Assembly: GCA_036388555.1 (NCBI GenBank)
Contig: DASVRP010000013.1
Span: 155,413-219,412 of the forward strand
Length of the DNA: 64,000 bases
From: UBA4665 sp036388555
GTDB taxonomy: Bacteria; Patescibacteriota; Saccharimonadia; Saccharimonadales; UBA4665
Direction of reading: 5' to 3'
The position numbers and the translations under genes were made by a program. Of this stretch, positions 25,533 to 34,101 are shown piece after piece; position 1 is the stretch's first letter; each line of letters begins with the position of its first letter. The notes below the pieces were generated by a model. That model saw only the letters and a list, made by a program, of their open reading frames with translations. It had not been told where the DNA came from and did no database searches.

Positions 25533-26201
25533 ATGTCTGATACACCAACCCCAACGAATCTCCGTGCCACCCCGGAAGAGGAGGATTTCGCCCACAAATA
25601 CACCGAGGAAGGCCAAGGAAAGATCGGCGGAAAGCTTCTCGATGGCTATTTCAAGGGTGTGGCCGAGCTGGTCAAAACCTCTAAGATCGGCAGCCAGGGG
25701 ACGGTGAAGGCGATCGAGATCGGCTGCGGCGAAGGTTTCTCGACCCAGCGCATCCAAAACCTGCTGCCAGCCAACGTCGAGCTCCAGGCCTCTGAATATG
25801 TCGCCCACATGATACCCAGGGCCCAGGCTAACAACCCGGGCATGATCATCACCGAAGAGAGTGCCTATGAGCTCAAACACCCCGACGATTCATTCGACGT
25901 CGTCTTCCTGCTGGAAGTCCTGGAGCACCTCGATTTCCCTGACAAAGCTTTGGCGGAGATCCAGCGTATCCTCAAGCCCGGCGGCTACCTGGTACTTGGA
26001 GTGCCCCGCGAGTACCTATGGTGCTTCCTGAACCTGGCCCGACTGAAATACGTCAAGCGCCTCGGTAACACCCCGGGACACCTCAACCACTGGTCGTCAC
26101 GCGGACTGATCAAGTACGTCACCGAGCATTTCGGCCCTATATTGGCCGTCAAACAGCCGCTGCCATGGACGCAGGTACTGGCTCAGAACCCGCGTGGCTA
26201 G
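25533..26201 (+). CDS. SAM-dependent class I methyltransferase
   Basis: The 222-residue protein carries AIEIGCGEGFSTQRIQ (SAM motif I), a later acidic SFDVVFLLEVLEHLDFPD, and RILKPGGYLVLGVPRE, the pattern of Methyltransf_11/25 enzymes. Its C-terminal region (FLNLARLKYVKRLGNTPGHLNHWS) resembles methyltransferases that act on lipid or glycan carriers, but the substrate is unknown. AAGGAG precedes the ATG by 6 nt. It is convergent with the hypothetical gene at 26214. Confidence 0.85.
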   Translation: MSDTPTPTNLRATPEEEDFAHKYTEEGQGKIGGKLLDGYFKGVAELVKTSKIGSQGTVKAIEIGCGEGFSTQRIQNLLPANVELQASEYVAHMIPRAQANNPGMIITEESAYELKHPDDSFDVVFLLEVLEHLDFPDKALAEIQRILKPGGYLVLGVPREYLWCFLNLARLKYVKRLGNTPGHLNHWSSRGLIKYVTEHFGPILAVKQPLPWTQVLAQNPRG

Positions 26202-26213
26202 TCGGCGATCGGC

Positions 26214-26957
26214 TTAATTGTACAGCCAGCCGACCGATATGATCGGGTCGACATTCTGGAATACCCAGCCATACGCTGGATGGCGGGCGAGTTGTACCTG
26301 GTCATTGCCACCTGCCGTCAAACGGGGATCGTTCATCCCCGGTAGTGATCGATAGCTGGCCGGGCCGGTGCTGGCAACCGCCTGAAAATCAACCGGAAAG
26401 ACTATTGTCGCCGACAGAAGCACGTTGGGTGTCGGCGCGAAACATAGTAGTGGCGCGTACATTTCGAGCATGAACTGTCTGGGGTTTTCTACAGCGGGCT
26501 TGACCACCTGGCTGACATGGATACGCAGGACATGTACGCCTGCAGGTATGTCGATATCCGCGACTTTGAATTGCTTAGCCATTGCTGTAAGCTGTTTATT
26601 TTTTGGCAAAGTTTGGTCGGGTATACTACCAAGCTTCGTGAGTATAGGCTGGATGATATCGGCATACTTGTCGGTAATCCGTTCAAACTCAGCTGGTTGT
26701 TTGAACGTCTTGGTATCTCCCGAAACTATCCGTGCGGTTGCGCTGGTTCCAGCTTCTACGTCGGCATGGATAACTAGCCGATAACGTTGTTCGGTGCCGC
26801 TTGTATTGTTGACGGTAGCTGTGATCGTGCTGTTGGCTACATCAAATGATCCGGCAGTAAAGCCGTACAGTGGCGCGATCGACTCGATGTCGACATTGAC
26901 CGTTTGTTTCTGGACCTCGAGGTCTAAGGTTATAGGTATGTTCTGTTGCGTAGCCAT
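26214..26957 (-). CDS. Hypothetical soluble protein
   Basis: The 247-residue protein is not recognised. It has no signal peptide or membrane helix. The sequence is rich in beta-strand-like stretches (TVNVDIESIAPLYGF, RYRLVIHADVEAG, GVHVLRIHVSQV) and ends with QNVDPIISVGWLYN. An unusual middle portion has a lysine-rich helix (LTKLGSIPDQTLPKNKQL). AGGGAGGGT precedes the ATG by about 7 nt on the minus strand. It is convergent with the methyltransferase gene and divergent from the Fic gene, and a strong hairpin lies between it and the Fic promoter. Confidence 0.5.
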   Translation of the reverse strand: MATQQNIPITLDLEVQKQTVNVDIESIAPLYGFTAGSFDVANSTITATVNNTSGTEQRYRLVIHADVEAGTSATARIVSGDTKTFKQPAEFERITDKYADIIQPILTKLGSIPDQTLPKNKQLTAMAKQFKVADIDIPAGVHVLRIHVSQVVKPAVENPRQFMLEMYAPLLCFAPTPNVLLSATIVFPVDFQAVASTGPASYRSLPGMNDPRLTAGGNDQVQLARHPAYGWVFQNVDPIISVGWLYN

Positions 26958-27032
26958 AGGACTACCCTCCTTCCCAATACGGGGTTAATTGGTTACACTG
27001 GAGGACAGAAGATGTATTTCTTCTGCCGTATC

Positions 27033-27075
27033 AAAGCACCGCATATCTTTTTCCGGAGAAGCGGTGCTTTTGCTT
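27033..27075 (+). terminator. Hairpin with T-rich flank between divergent genes
   Basis: Perfect 10-bp arms AAAGCACCGC (27033-27042) and GCGGTGCTTT (27061-27070) with an 18-nt loop, followed by TGCTTTT. It looks like a rho-independent terminator, yet the flanking genes read outward. It may end a small transcript or insulate the Fic promoter. Confidence 0.5.
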
Positions 27076-27149
27076 TTCCAGCTATCTCGATAATGTCACA
27101 ATGATTTCGAGTGTGCAACTAGATTATGAAAAAAACGATACTAAGAATT

Positions 27150-27192
27150 AGCATATTTCTGTTTTGTGTAAAAAATAGAAATATGCTATATT
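27150..27192 (+). promoter_or_regulatory. Fic promoter with perfect 11-bp palindromic operator
   Basis: AGCATATTTCT (27150-27160) and AGAAATATGCT (27177-27187) form a perfect inverted repeat. It brackets a TTGTGT -35 (27164-27169), and the right arm runs into the TATATT -10 (27187-27192; 17-nt spacer). The ATG at 27199 is 6 nt after the -10 box. The geometry fits repression by a dimeric winged-helix protein, perhaps the C-terminal domain of the Fic protein itself. Confidence 0.65.
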
Positions 27193-27198
27193 GTAATC

Positions 27199-28374
27199 AT
27201 GATTTCAGCACAGGATTATATCCAAGGATCGGCCCGGATATTCTTTGCTGGTACCGAGCGCCAATACCAGTGCTACGTGCCAAGTGCCGTAAACCGTGAA
27301 TTTGCCGTTTCAAACCGGGTGGCAGAACGCAGTGAGGAGGCCATGCGCCTCATTGGTGAACTTAATGCCTATTCGTCGATAGTTCCTGACGTCGACTATT
27401 TCATCCAGATGCATGTCCGCAAAGAAGCCGTGCAGTCTTCTCGGATAGAGGGTACGTATACGGATATCGATGACGCTATTCTGGATGAGAAAGAAATCTC
27501 ACCTGAGCGTCGCAACGATTGGCGTGAAGTCCGCAACTACGTGCGGGCACTCAACCATTCGATCGGCCGTTTGCAGGACTTGCCATTAGCGATGCGCCTA
27601 CTGAACGAGGCCCATCAGATCTTACTTGAAGGCACGCGCGGCGATGGGAAAACTCCCGGTCAGATACGCACTCTTCAGAACTGGATCGGCGGCGCGACAA
27701 TCAATTCGGCCATATTTGTTCCGCCGCATGCGGAACTCATCCCCGCGTCTCTGACTGATTTAGAGAACTTCATCCACAACCACAGCATTTCTATGCCAAA
27801 GCTTGTCAGGATAGCGGTGACTCATTTTCAGTTTGAGACGATCCACCCTTACGCCGATGGCAATGGACGGATCGGTCGCCTACTGATTATGCTGCAAATG
27901 ATGAACTATGGCCTCATGAAGCAGCCCACGTTGTACATGTCGGATTTCTTCGAAAAAAATAGGCAGAACTATTACGAGGCGCTCACCTACGTCCGCATAC
28001 GTCAGAATCTGGATCACTGGCTTGAATTCTTTCTGGACGGAGTCGTCGACGCGGCGCAGTCCGGGAAAGATAAATTTGAAAAGATTCTTGAACTCCGCAA
28101 ATCCTATGACGCCCGGGTGCTGGAACTCGGTAAGACGAGGGGTAGACGCGCCAATATGCTTCTCCAATATCTCTACAAGATACCTGCCGTCAATGTCTCT
28201 CAGGCATCTCAGGTATTGGGTATTTCGCCGTCAAATACTAATACGCTTATAAACGAGATGGTAAGGGTCAATATAATCAAAGAAAAAACCGGTTTCTCTC
28301 GTAACAGGTTGTTTGTCCTAGAAGAATACCTGCAGATTTTCAGATCAAAGCCGCTCAGTGGAATTGAATCTTAA
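27199..28374 (+). CDS. Fic-domain AMP-transferase with winged-helix C-terminus
   Basis: The 391-residue protein has an N-terminal regulatory helix with the inhibitory motif SSRIEG (residues 80-85, Glu84), the Fic core with HPYADGNGRIGR (catalytic His216) and a C-terminal helix-turn-helix of about 60 residues (NVSQASQVLGISPSNTNTLI). This is a class II, self-inhibited Fic protein of the common stand-alone type; the family transfers AMP from ATP to hydroxyl side chains. The target is unknown. The palindromic operator over its leaderless promoter suggests that it represses itself. Codon use is more AT-rich than in neighbours, consistent with mobility. The 3' end overlaps the GtrA gene by 4 nt. 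Confidence 0.9.
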   Translation: MISAQDYIQGSARIFFAGTERQYQCYVPSAVNREFAVSNRVAERSEEAMRLIGELNAYSSIVPDVDYFIQMHVRKEAVQSSRIEGTYTDIDDAILDEKEISPERRNDWREVRNYVRALNHSIGRLQDLPLAMRLLNEAHQILLEGTRGDGKTPGQIRTLQNWIGGATINSAIFVPPHAELIPASLTDLENFIHNHSISMPKLVRIAVTHFQFETIHPYADGNGRIGRLLIMLQMMNYGLMKQPTLYMSDFFEKNRQNYYEALTYVRIRQNLDHWLEFFLDGVVDAAQSGKDKFEKILELRKSYDARVLELGKTRGRRANMLLQYLYKIPAVNVSQASQVLGISPSNTNTLINEMVRVNIIKEKTGFSRNRLFVLEEYLQIFRSKPLSGIES

Positions 28375-28811
28375 CCTGTCTGAGGATCGTCGGTCTTAAA
28401 GATCCGCGTTCGGTACAGATAGAAATTCCAGATGGTCGTGACGGCGAGCGCCAAGGTCCGGGAAGCGGCTACTGGCAACGAATCCTGTAGTAGGCGTGTA
28501 ACCAGTACGGTGAATCCAAAATTGAATAACACCAACAGCGCTACGGCCGCTATCTGGGGTATCAGGATACGGTGGTGGGTGCGTCTGTCACGGAAGGTGA
28601 TGAACTTGGTCAGGACGAAGGACACCACAAGTCCGGCCCAAAAACTCACGGTGACGGCCATGACCGCACTGGCACCTTGTCTCTGGGCAATGAAAATGAT
28701 CAACAGCTCAAACAGGAATACCAGACCTCCTATCAGCAGATAACGGCCGAATGGCTTACCAAGGAATGCCTTGAGGAACTGGAGCGGACGAGACAGGGGA
28801 GTATCGGACAT
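28371..28811 (-). CDS. GtrA-family membrane protein
   Basis: This 146-residue protein has four hydrophobic helices and a GtrA pattern: FGRYLLIGGLVFLFELLIIF, TKFITFRDRRT after the second helix and IWNFYLYRTRIF at the end. GtrA proteins are thought to flip polyprenyl-linked sugars or related lipids. I use ATG 28811; a TTG at 28823 overlaps the TACAAT -10 box (28823-28828, minus). It is 29 nt downstream of glmS on the same strand and shares no cognate GT2 nearby. Confidence 0.8.
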   Translation of the reverse strand: MSDTPLSRPLQFLKAFLGKPFGRYLLIGGLVFLFELLIIFIAQRQGASAVMAVTVSFWAGLVVSFVLTKFITFRDRRTHHRILIPQIAAVALLVLFNFGFTVLVTRLLQDSLPVAASRTLALAVTTIWNFYLYRTRIFKTDDPQTG

Positions 28812-28840
28812 ATCTGTCCCCAATTGTAGCAGACGGGTAT

Positions 28841-30712
28841 CTATTCGACGGTCACGGATTTCGCCAGGTTACGTGGACGGTCTACATTGAGACCTTTGGC
28901 GTCGGCGATATGGTAAGAGAACAGCTGCATGACGACGGCGATCAGGATAGGCTGGGTCTGTTCCATGGTCGCCGGGATGTACATGACGTCGTCAACGATG
29001 TTCCTGATGGCGTCATTCCCGGCGGTAGCGATGGCGACGACCGGGCCTTTGCGGGCGCGGATCTCTTCGATATTGCTGTAGGTCTTTTCGAGCAACGGAC
29101 TGTCACAGGCCAGGGCGAAGGTCGGGAACTTGTCATCGACCATGGCCAGCGGACCGTGCTTCATCTCGCCGGCGGCGTAACCTTCGGCGTGGATGTAGCT
29201 GACTTCCTTGAGTTTGAGGGCGCCTTCCAAAGCGCAGGGGTAACTGTAGTGGCGGCCGATGAACAGGAAGTCGCGGTAATCCTTGTACTTTTCGGCGACG
29301 GCCTTGATGCTGTCGGCATCGTCGAGGATCGCCTGGGCTTTGGCGGGCAGGTCATTGAGTTCCTGGATGAGTGATCTGTAGAGGGGCGTCTTGCCGTCAC
29401 TGAGGTGCAGGGCGATGAGTGTCAGGGCCGTAACCTGGGCGATGAAAGCCTTGGTGGAGGCGACTGCCTGCTCGGGGCCGGCATGGCAGTAGACGCCGGC
29501 GTCGGTAATGCGCGCGATGGTCGAGCCGGGGGCATTGACGACCCCGAGGCGGAGCACGCCGTAGCCACCGACCTTTTCGAGGGCAGCGATGGTGTCGGCG
29601 GTCTCGCCGGACTGGGAAACGGCCAGGATGGCGGTAGAACGGCTGAACGGCTCATCGCGGTACTTGAACTCGCTGGCGAGCTGGACTTCTACGGGGATAC
29701 CGGCTAGTTCCTCGATGAGGTATTCGCCGACAAGGCTTGCGTAGTAACTTGTGCCGCAGGCGACGATGACGATGCGGTCGATATATTTCAACTGCGAGGT
29801 TACGGTCTCAAGGCCGCCGAGCTTGACACCGGCCTTCGTCGGGTCGGCCCGTCCCAGGATAGCCGAACGGATAGTGGCCGGGGCTTCGTAGATCTCCTTG
29901 AGCATGAAGTGCGGAAAATCGCCGAGCCGGGCCTGCTCGGGGTCGAATTCAAGGAGTTCGGTGACGCGCTCAACGGGTTGCTCCTGCTTGAGGTTGTGGA
30001 TGGCGTATGAACCGCGCTTCAAGACGGCGATATCGAAATCGTCGAGGTAGACGACATTCTTGGTGTATTCCATGATGGCCGTAGGGTCGGAGGCCAGGAT
30101 GAATTCCTCCTCGGCTTCGCCAACCCCAACGACAAGCGGGCTGGATAGACGGGCGGCATACAGGGTGTCAGGATCATCGGTCGTGATGGCGGCGATGGCG
30201 TAGGCGCCGCGCATGTCGCCGAGCGCCTGCTTGATGGCTTCCAGGAAATCACCGGTCTGTTTGTAATAATAGTCGATCAGGTGCGGGACGACTTCGGTGT
30301 CGGTCTGGGATGTGAAGACGTACCCGTCTTTCTGGAGCTGGGCACGCAGCTCGACGAAGTTCTCGATGATGCCGTTATGGACGACGAAGATAGATTCGTC
30401 GGCATTAGTGTGCGGATGTGAATTGGGGATGCTCGGCTGGCCGTGGGTCGCCCAGCGGGTATGTCCGATCGCCAGAGGAGCATGCCGGGCAGGGGACTCC
30501 TCGACGAGCTTTGCCAGGCCTTCGACGCGGCCGACCTGCTTGAGCAGGGTACCACCACTGACATGCGAAGCGTTGTCATCGCTATCGCCTTTGCGGCCGT
30601 CTATCAATGCGATCCCGGCAGAATCATATCCGCGGTATTCAAGGGCGCGCAGTCCCGAAATGACGATGTTTGCTGAAGGCTTCGGACCGATATAACCGAC
30701 GATTCCACACAT
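28841..30712 (-). CDS. glmS: Glutamine-fructose-6-phosphate aminotransferase (isomerising)
   Basis: The start is fixed at 30712 because the mature protein must begin MCGIVGYIG, with the N-terminal Cys as the glutaminase nucleophile. The 623-residue protein shows the glutaminase domain (GHTRWATHGQPS, VHNGIIENF), two SIS domains (IVACGTSYYASL, AVSQSGETADTIAAL, FIGRHYSYPCALEGALKLKE) and the C-terminal LAKSVTVE. It makes glucosamine-6-phosphate for peptidoglycan and surface glycans. No glmS ribozyme motif was seen in the 92 nt upstream; a TAATAT box lies about 22 nt before the ATG. Confidence 0.97.
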   Translation of the reverse strand: MCGIVGYIGPKPSANIVISGLRALEYRGYDSAGIALIDGRKGDSDDNASHVSGGTLLKQVGRVEGLAKLVEESPARHAPLAIGHTRWATHGQPSIPNSHPHTNADESIFVVHNGIIENFVELRAQLQKDGYVFTSQTDTEVVPHLIDYYYKQTGDFLEAIKQALGDMRGAYAIAAITTDDPDTLYAARLSSPLVVGVGEAEEEFILASDPTAIMEYTKNVVYLDDFDIAVLKRGSYAIHNLKQEQPVERVTELLEFDPEQARLGDFPHFMLKEIYEAPATIRSAILGRADPTKAGVKLGGLETVTSQLKYIDRIVIVACGTSYYASLVGEYLIEELAGIPVEVQLASEFKYRDEPFSRSTAILAVSQSGETADTIAALEKVGGYGVLRLGVVNAPGSTIARITDAGVYCHAGPEQAVASTKAFIAQVTALTLIALHLSDGKTPLYRSLIQELNDLPAKAQAILDDADSIKAVAEKYKDYRDFLFIGRHYSYPCALEGALKLKEVSYIHAEGYAAGEMKHGPLAMVDDKFPTFALACDSPLLEKTYSNIEEIRARKGPVVAIATAGNDAIRNIVDDVMYIPATMEQTQPILIAVVMQLFSYHIADAKGLNVDRPRNLAKSVTVE

Positions 30713-30804
30713 AAGGCGTACCCTGCTTTCTATATTACAATTTGCGAATATGGGACTGGTTGGCGGCATCAGGAGTAACCGCTTGGCGGCGGGACCGACG
30801 TCAG

Positions 30805-32091
30805 TTATTTCGCCAGGAAATCCTGGACTACGTGGGTCATGTTGTCTGCGAATCTGCTGACGCTGTACGTTTCGGCATGCTGCACGATAGCCTTGCTATC
30901 ATACTGTTCCGACCGGAATGCGCGCAAGGTCTTCATCAGACTGTCGGCCGTCTGCTCGTCGAAGAATTCCCCGGTTGCGCCAGGCCGGATGTAGTCGAGT
31001 GCGCCACCGGCCTTGTAGGCGATGACCGGCGTGCCGGCGCTGAGGGCCTCGACGGCGACTATACCGAAATCGTCTATGCCAGGGAAGATGAAGGCCTGGG
31101 CCAGATTGAAGTGATGGGCGAATTCCTTGTCGCTGACATTGGTCAGGAACCTCACCGACGGGCCGGCCATGGCAGTCAGCCGGGTGTGTTCCGGGCCGTT
31201 GCCGATGACCGTAAGTGGCAGCCGCAGACGGGAGCAGGCCTCGACGGCAAGGTCGATGCGCTTGTACGGGGTCTGACGGCCGGCGCAGACGAAGCCGAAG
31301 CGGCCACGGCCATCCGACCTGTCGGTGCCGTCAGCTGCCTGGAAGCGATGCGTGTCGACCGGTGGGAAGACGACGACAGACTCGCGGCCATAGTATTTCT
31401 TGATTTCGGACTGTATATGGCTCGAGTTGGCGATGACGAGGTCCGGCCTCTGGGCAGCGGCATGGTCCCATTTACGGAGCGGCCGGACAAGTGAGAACAG
31501 GCCGGCCCGGGCCAGCGGGTCGAAGGCGCCAAAACCGGGGTGCTTGAGGTATTCTTCGTAGCGGCTCCAGTAGTAGTGGGTCGGTGCGTGGCAGTACCAG
31601 ACCAGCTTGGTGTCCGGGCCGGTCTTGACGGCCTTGGCCTCGGCCCCGGCCGAGGTGATGACCAGGTCATATCCGCTCAGATCAAGCCGGCTGAATTCGC
31701 GGGCCCGCAGGACGGGGAGGAATTTCTTGAGACGTTTCGGCAGGTGCTGCAGCCTGGTGGTGCGGACGTCAGCGTTCTTGAACCAGTCGCCGCCGTACCA
31801 GATCTTAGGGTCCTTGTCGTACTGCGAAGTGTAAATCGGCGCCTTCGGAAACAGGCGGTGTAGCTCGAGGACGACGCGCTCTGCGCCACCGGTCCCGGTC
31901 AGCCAGTCGCAGACGATGGCGACCTTCAGTTTCTGCAGGTCGATGGCTGGGGCGGTGGGCAGGGCAGGTTCTGTGGCTTTGCTGACCTTTTTGGCTCGCG
32001 GCTTGCGTCCTTTGTGCTCAGTGGCCGGGCGCACGGCTTTCTTTGGCCGGGATGCTCTGGTGGTGGGGGTAGGGGATTTGCGGCGGGCCAT
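30805..32091 (-). CDS. Glycosyltransferase family 4 with basic N-terminal extension
   Basis: The 428-residue protein has a lysine/arginine-rich N-terminal tail of about 50 residues (RRKSPTPTTRASRPKKAV and KGRKPRAKKVSKA) before the GT-B fold: VAIVCDWLTGTGGAERVVLEL, VWYCHAPTHYYWSRYEEYL, VVVFPPVDTHRF, FVCAGRQTPYKRIDLAVEA and GIDDFGIVAVEALSAGTPVIAY (E-x7-E motif variant). It is close to the mannosyltransferase WbaZ-like group. The tail may bind nucleic acid or membrane lipid; its role is unknown. TACAAT lies 6 nt before the ATG (leaderless), and glmS follows 92 nt downstream. Confidence 0.85.
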   Translation of the reverse strand: MARRKSPTPTTRASRPKKAVRPATEHKGRKPRAKKVSKATEPALPTAPAIDLQKLKVAIVCDWLTGTGGAERVVLELHRLFPKAPIYTSQYDKDPKIWYGGDWFKNADVRTTRLQHLPKRLKKFLPVLRAREFSRLDLSGYDLVITSAGAEAKAVKTGPDTKLVWYCHAPTHYYWSRYEEYLKHPGFGAFDPLARAGLFSLVRPLRKWDHAAAQRPDLVIANSSHIQSEIKKYYGRESVVVFPPVDTHRFQAADGTDRSDGRGRFGFVCAGRQTPYKRIDLAVEACSRLRLPLTVIGNGPEHTRLTAMAGPSVRFLTNVSDKEFAHHFNLAQAFIFPGIDDFGIVAVEALSAGTPVIAYKAGGALDYIRPGATGEFFDEQTADSLMKTLRAFRSEQYDSKAIVQHAETYSVSRFADNMTHVVQDFLAK

Positions 32092-32097
32092 AACCTC

Positions 32098-32103
32098 ATT
32101 GTA
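32098..32103 (-). promoter_or_regulatory. -10 box of leaderless GT4 promoter
   Basis: TACAAT on the minus strand followed by GAGGTT and the ATG at 32091. The 6-nt spacing places the transcription start at about the start codon. Confidence 0.55.
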
Positions 32104-32236
32104 GACAGACAGGCGTACATTAGACAGTTTTATTGCTTTGCGATGTGCAGATTACAATAATGGTAGAATGGCAATTATGGCAAAATAGTACGAAATTAAC
32201 CTGCAGAATTCGACGATTACCAACGCAAACTTCCCG

Positions 32237-32587
32237 CTACCAACTCGTACGGGAACGGCTTCCCCGGCGTTTAAGGTATGCCGCCAGGCCAAGCACGCCT
32301 GACGTGACGATAAGCGCGCCGCAGGCGATGATAAGCGCCAGGGTGAGGATGACCGCACCTTTATATAGGACGTATATATTGATCCGGGAAGTTACATATA
32401 GCAGGAGCAGGGCGGGAATGATGCTGATCATCAGCGCGGGAAGGAGCTTGCCGAATCGTGAGAAGGGTGAACGGCTCCAGGCCTGGTCAGTATTCTCATA
32501 ATTGACGACGGCCTGGCGCGGTGCATTGCGGTAGGACGGAGACAGCTGGTCTGTGACAAGTGGCGCCTGACGGGGGAAATCACTCAT
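32237..32587 (-). CDS. Small membrane protein
   Basis: The 116-residue protein has a polar, proline-containing N-terminus of about 45 residues and two hydrophobic helices (LLPALMISIIPALLLLYVT and AVILTLALIIACGALIVTSGVLGLAAY), then a short basic end (LKRRGSRSRTSW). It is not recognised. It follows the sugar transferase gene at a 5-nt distance on the same strand, so it is probably co-translated with it and may be an assembly helper. A 130-nt stretch with no clear gene separates it from the next GT4 gene. Confidence 0.55.
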   Translation of the reverse strand: MSDFPRQAPLVTDQLSPSYRNAPRQAVVNYENTDQAWSRSPFSRFGKLLPALMISIIPALLLLYVTSRINIYVLYKGAVILTLALIIACGALIVTSGVLGLAAYLKRRGSRSRTSW

Positions 32588-32592
32588 ATGGT

Positions 32593-34029
32593 CTATTCAG
32601 CGCCTGTCCGCTGCAGCACGACGCGGACCGTCTTGACAAGGATGACCAAGTCAAGCCAGAAGCTCCAATTCTGGACATAGAAGACATCGAGTTTGCGGCG
32701 TTCATCGAAACTTATGTTCTTACGGCCCGATACCTGGGCCAGGCCGGTGATGCCTGATTTGACGGACAGGATGGTGTGGCGCTTCTCGTAGACTGACAGT
32801 TCCTTGGGGATCAAGGCGCGCGGTCCTACCAGGCTGATCTCGCCCTTAAGTACGTTTAACAGTTGTGCGAGTTCATCGAGGCTGCTGCTGCGCAGGAAGC
32901 GCCCGACCGGCGTAATACGCGGATCATGCTCCAGGAAATCGCCGTTGGCGCGGAACTCTTTGGCGAGCTCAGGCCGGCCCATCAGTGCGAAGTCGTCTTC
33001 CGGCGTGCCGCGTCCATACTGGATATATTGTGACCGGAACTTATAGACCCGGAACTCATTGTTGAATCGGGTCAATCTCGTCTGCCGGAAGAACACCGGG
33101 CCCTTGCTGGAAAGTTTCACGGCCAGGGCGATCAGCAGCAGTACCGGGGACAGGAGAATGATCGCAAACAGGCTGACGATGAAGTCGAAGATGCGTTTGA
33201 CGATCCGTCCCCAGCCGATAAGGGGCGTCTGATGGACAGCGATGACCGGTACGGAGCCGCGGAACAGCTCGACATCGATATTGCCGACGAACAGTTCGGA
33301 ATTGCCAGGGGCGAAGCGGTAGGCGGCGTGGTGGGCCTGGGCGTATTCCAGCAGGTCTCTGTTGCGTGATTCATCGGCATACAGCTCGGTCTGCAGGATG
33401 GTGTGGATCGGTTCCTGGATGAGTTCGAGCGCCGAGTTGAAGTCCTTGTAGACCGGCGTGTCCTGATGCTTGCCAAGGGCATGGGACGTACCGATGACGC
33501 CGATGATCCGATAGCCGGATTGGCGGCTATTACTGAGGAGGTCGATCAGTTCTGCCGTCATGACGGTGTTGCCGACGATCAGCAGGTTGTCCAGGCCTAC
33601 TTTAAAGCTGAACAGTTCGGTGCGGATGAGCCGGGCCAGGTTGCGGAACATCAGCAGGAAGATGAAGCCAAGGCCGAACCCGTAGATCGGTACAAGCTTA
33701 GCAGGGAACAGGGGTGTGTTAGAGAAGAAACTGATGAATATGACGAACAGCAGGCCAATGAACGACCCGATAAGCAGCCGGCCGAATTCGACGAAGCGCT
33801 TTTCGTAAATTGAGCTGTTATAGAGGCCGAGCAATCCGAATATGAGCAACCAGAATGGTGTGACCATGAGGAATATATTCAGATATGTCCGGGCGGGTAC
33901 GGGATTGACGATAGGAACGTCACTGATGGTGACACGGAGTATGAAGGCGCCCGCGAAGGCGGCGATGAGTGCCAGGAAATCGCCTACGATGAGGAATATG
34001 TTGTATATCTGTGAGGCGTTATTCTTCAT
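32593..34029 (-). CDS. Polyprenyl-phosphate glycosyl-1-phosphate transferase
   Basis: The likely start is ATG 34029 (MKNNASQIYNIFLIVGDF, 478 residues); upstream in-frame codons reach into the divergent gene. The protein has four to five N-terminal membrane helices, a central soluble Rossmann-like domain (DNLLIVGNTVMTAELIDLL) and a C-terminal PNPT catalytic domain: KRIFDFIVSLFAIILLSPV, FFRQTRL, SSLDELAQLLNVLKG and SLVGPRALIP (catalytic Asp-Glu in LDEL). These enzymes start repeat-unit synthesis by moving a sugar phosphate from a UDP sugar to undecaprenyl phosphate. The divergent O-antigen ligase-like gene is a likely partner. Confidence 0.9.
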   Translation of the reverse strand: MKNNASQIYNIFLIVGDFLALIAAFAGAFILRVTISDVPIVNPVPARTYLNIFLMVTPFWLLIFGLLGLYNSSIYEKRFVEFGRLLIGSFIGLLFVIFISFFSNTPLFPAKLVPIYGFGLGFIFLLMFRNLARLIRTELFSFKVGLDNLLIVGNTVMTAELIDLLSNSRQSGYRIIGVIGTSHALGKHQDTPVYKDFNSALELIQEPIHTILQTELYADESRNRDLLEYAQAHHAAYRFAPGNSELFVGNIDVELFRGSVPVIAVHQTPLIGWGRIVKRIFDFIVSLFAIILLSPVLLLIALAVKLSSKGPVFFRQTRLTRFNNEFRVYKFRSQYIQYGRGTPEDDFALMGRPELAKEFRANGDFLEHDPRITPVGRFLRSSSLDELAQLLNVLKGEISLVGPRALIPKELSVYEKRHTILSVKSGITGLAQVSGRKNISFDERRKLDVFYVQNWSFWLDLVILVKTVRVVLQRTGAE

Positions 34030-34101
34030 GATTTGTCTGACGCATGGGCTGCAATATGCGTATTGCCGCCGCGTGGTGCCATATACTAGATTGTAACACC
34101 C

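Noticed and set aside
30713..30805. glmS ribozyme in the glmS leader
   Set aside because: The leader is only about 90 nt and lacks the conserved core and cleavage-site motif.
30742..31494. A 250-codon plus-strand frame opposite the GT4 gene
   Set aside because: Overlaps the GT4 coding sequence in antisense and has no independent start signal or domain.
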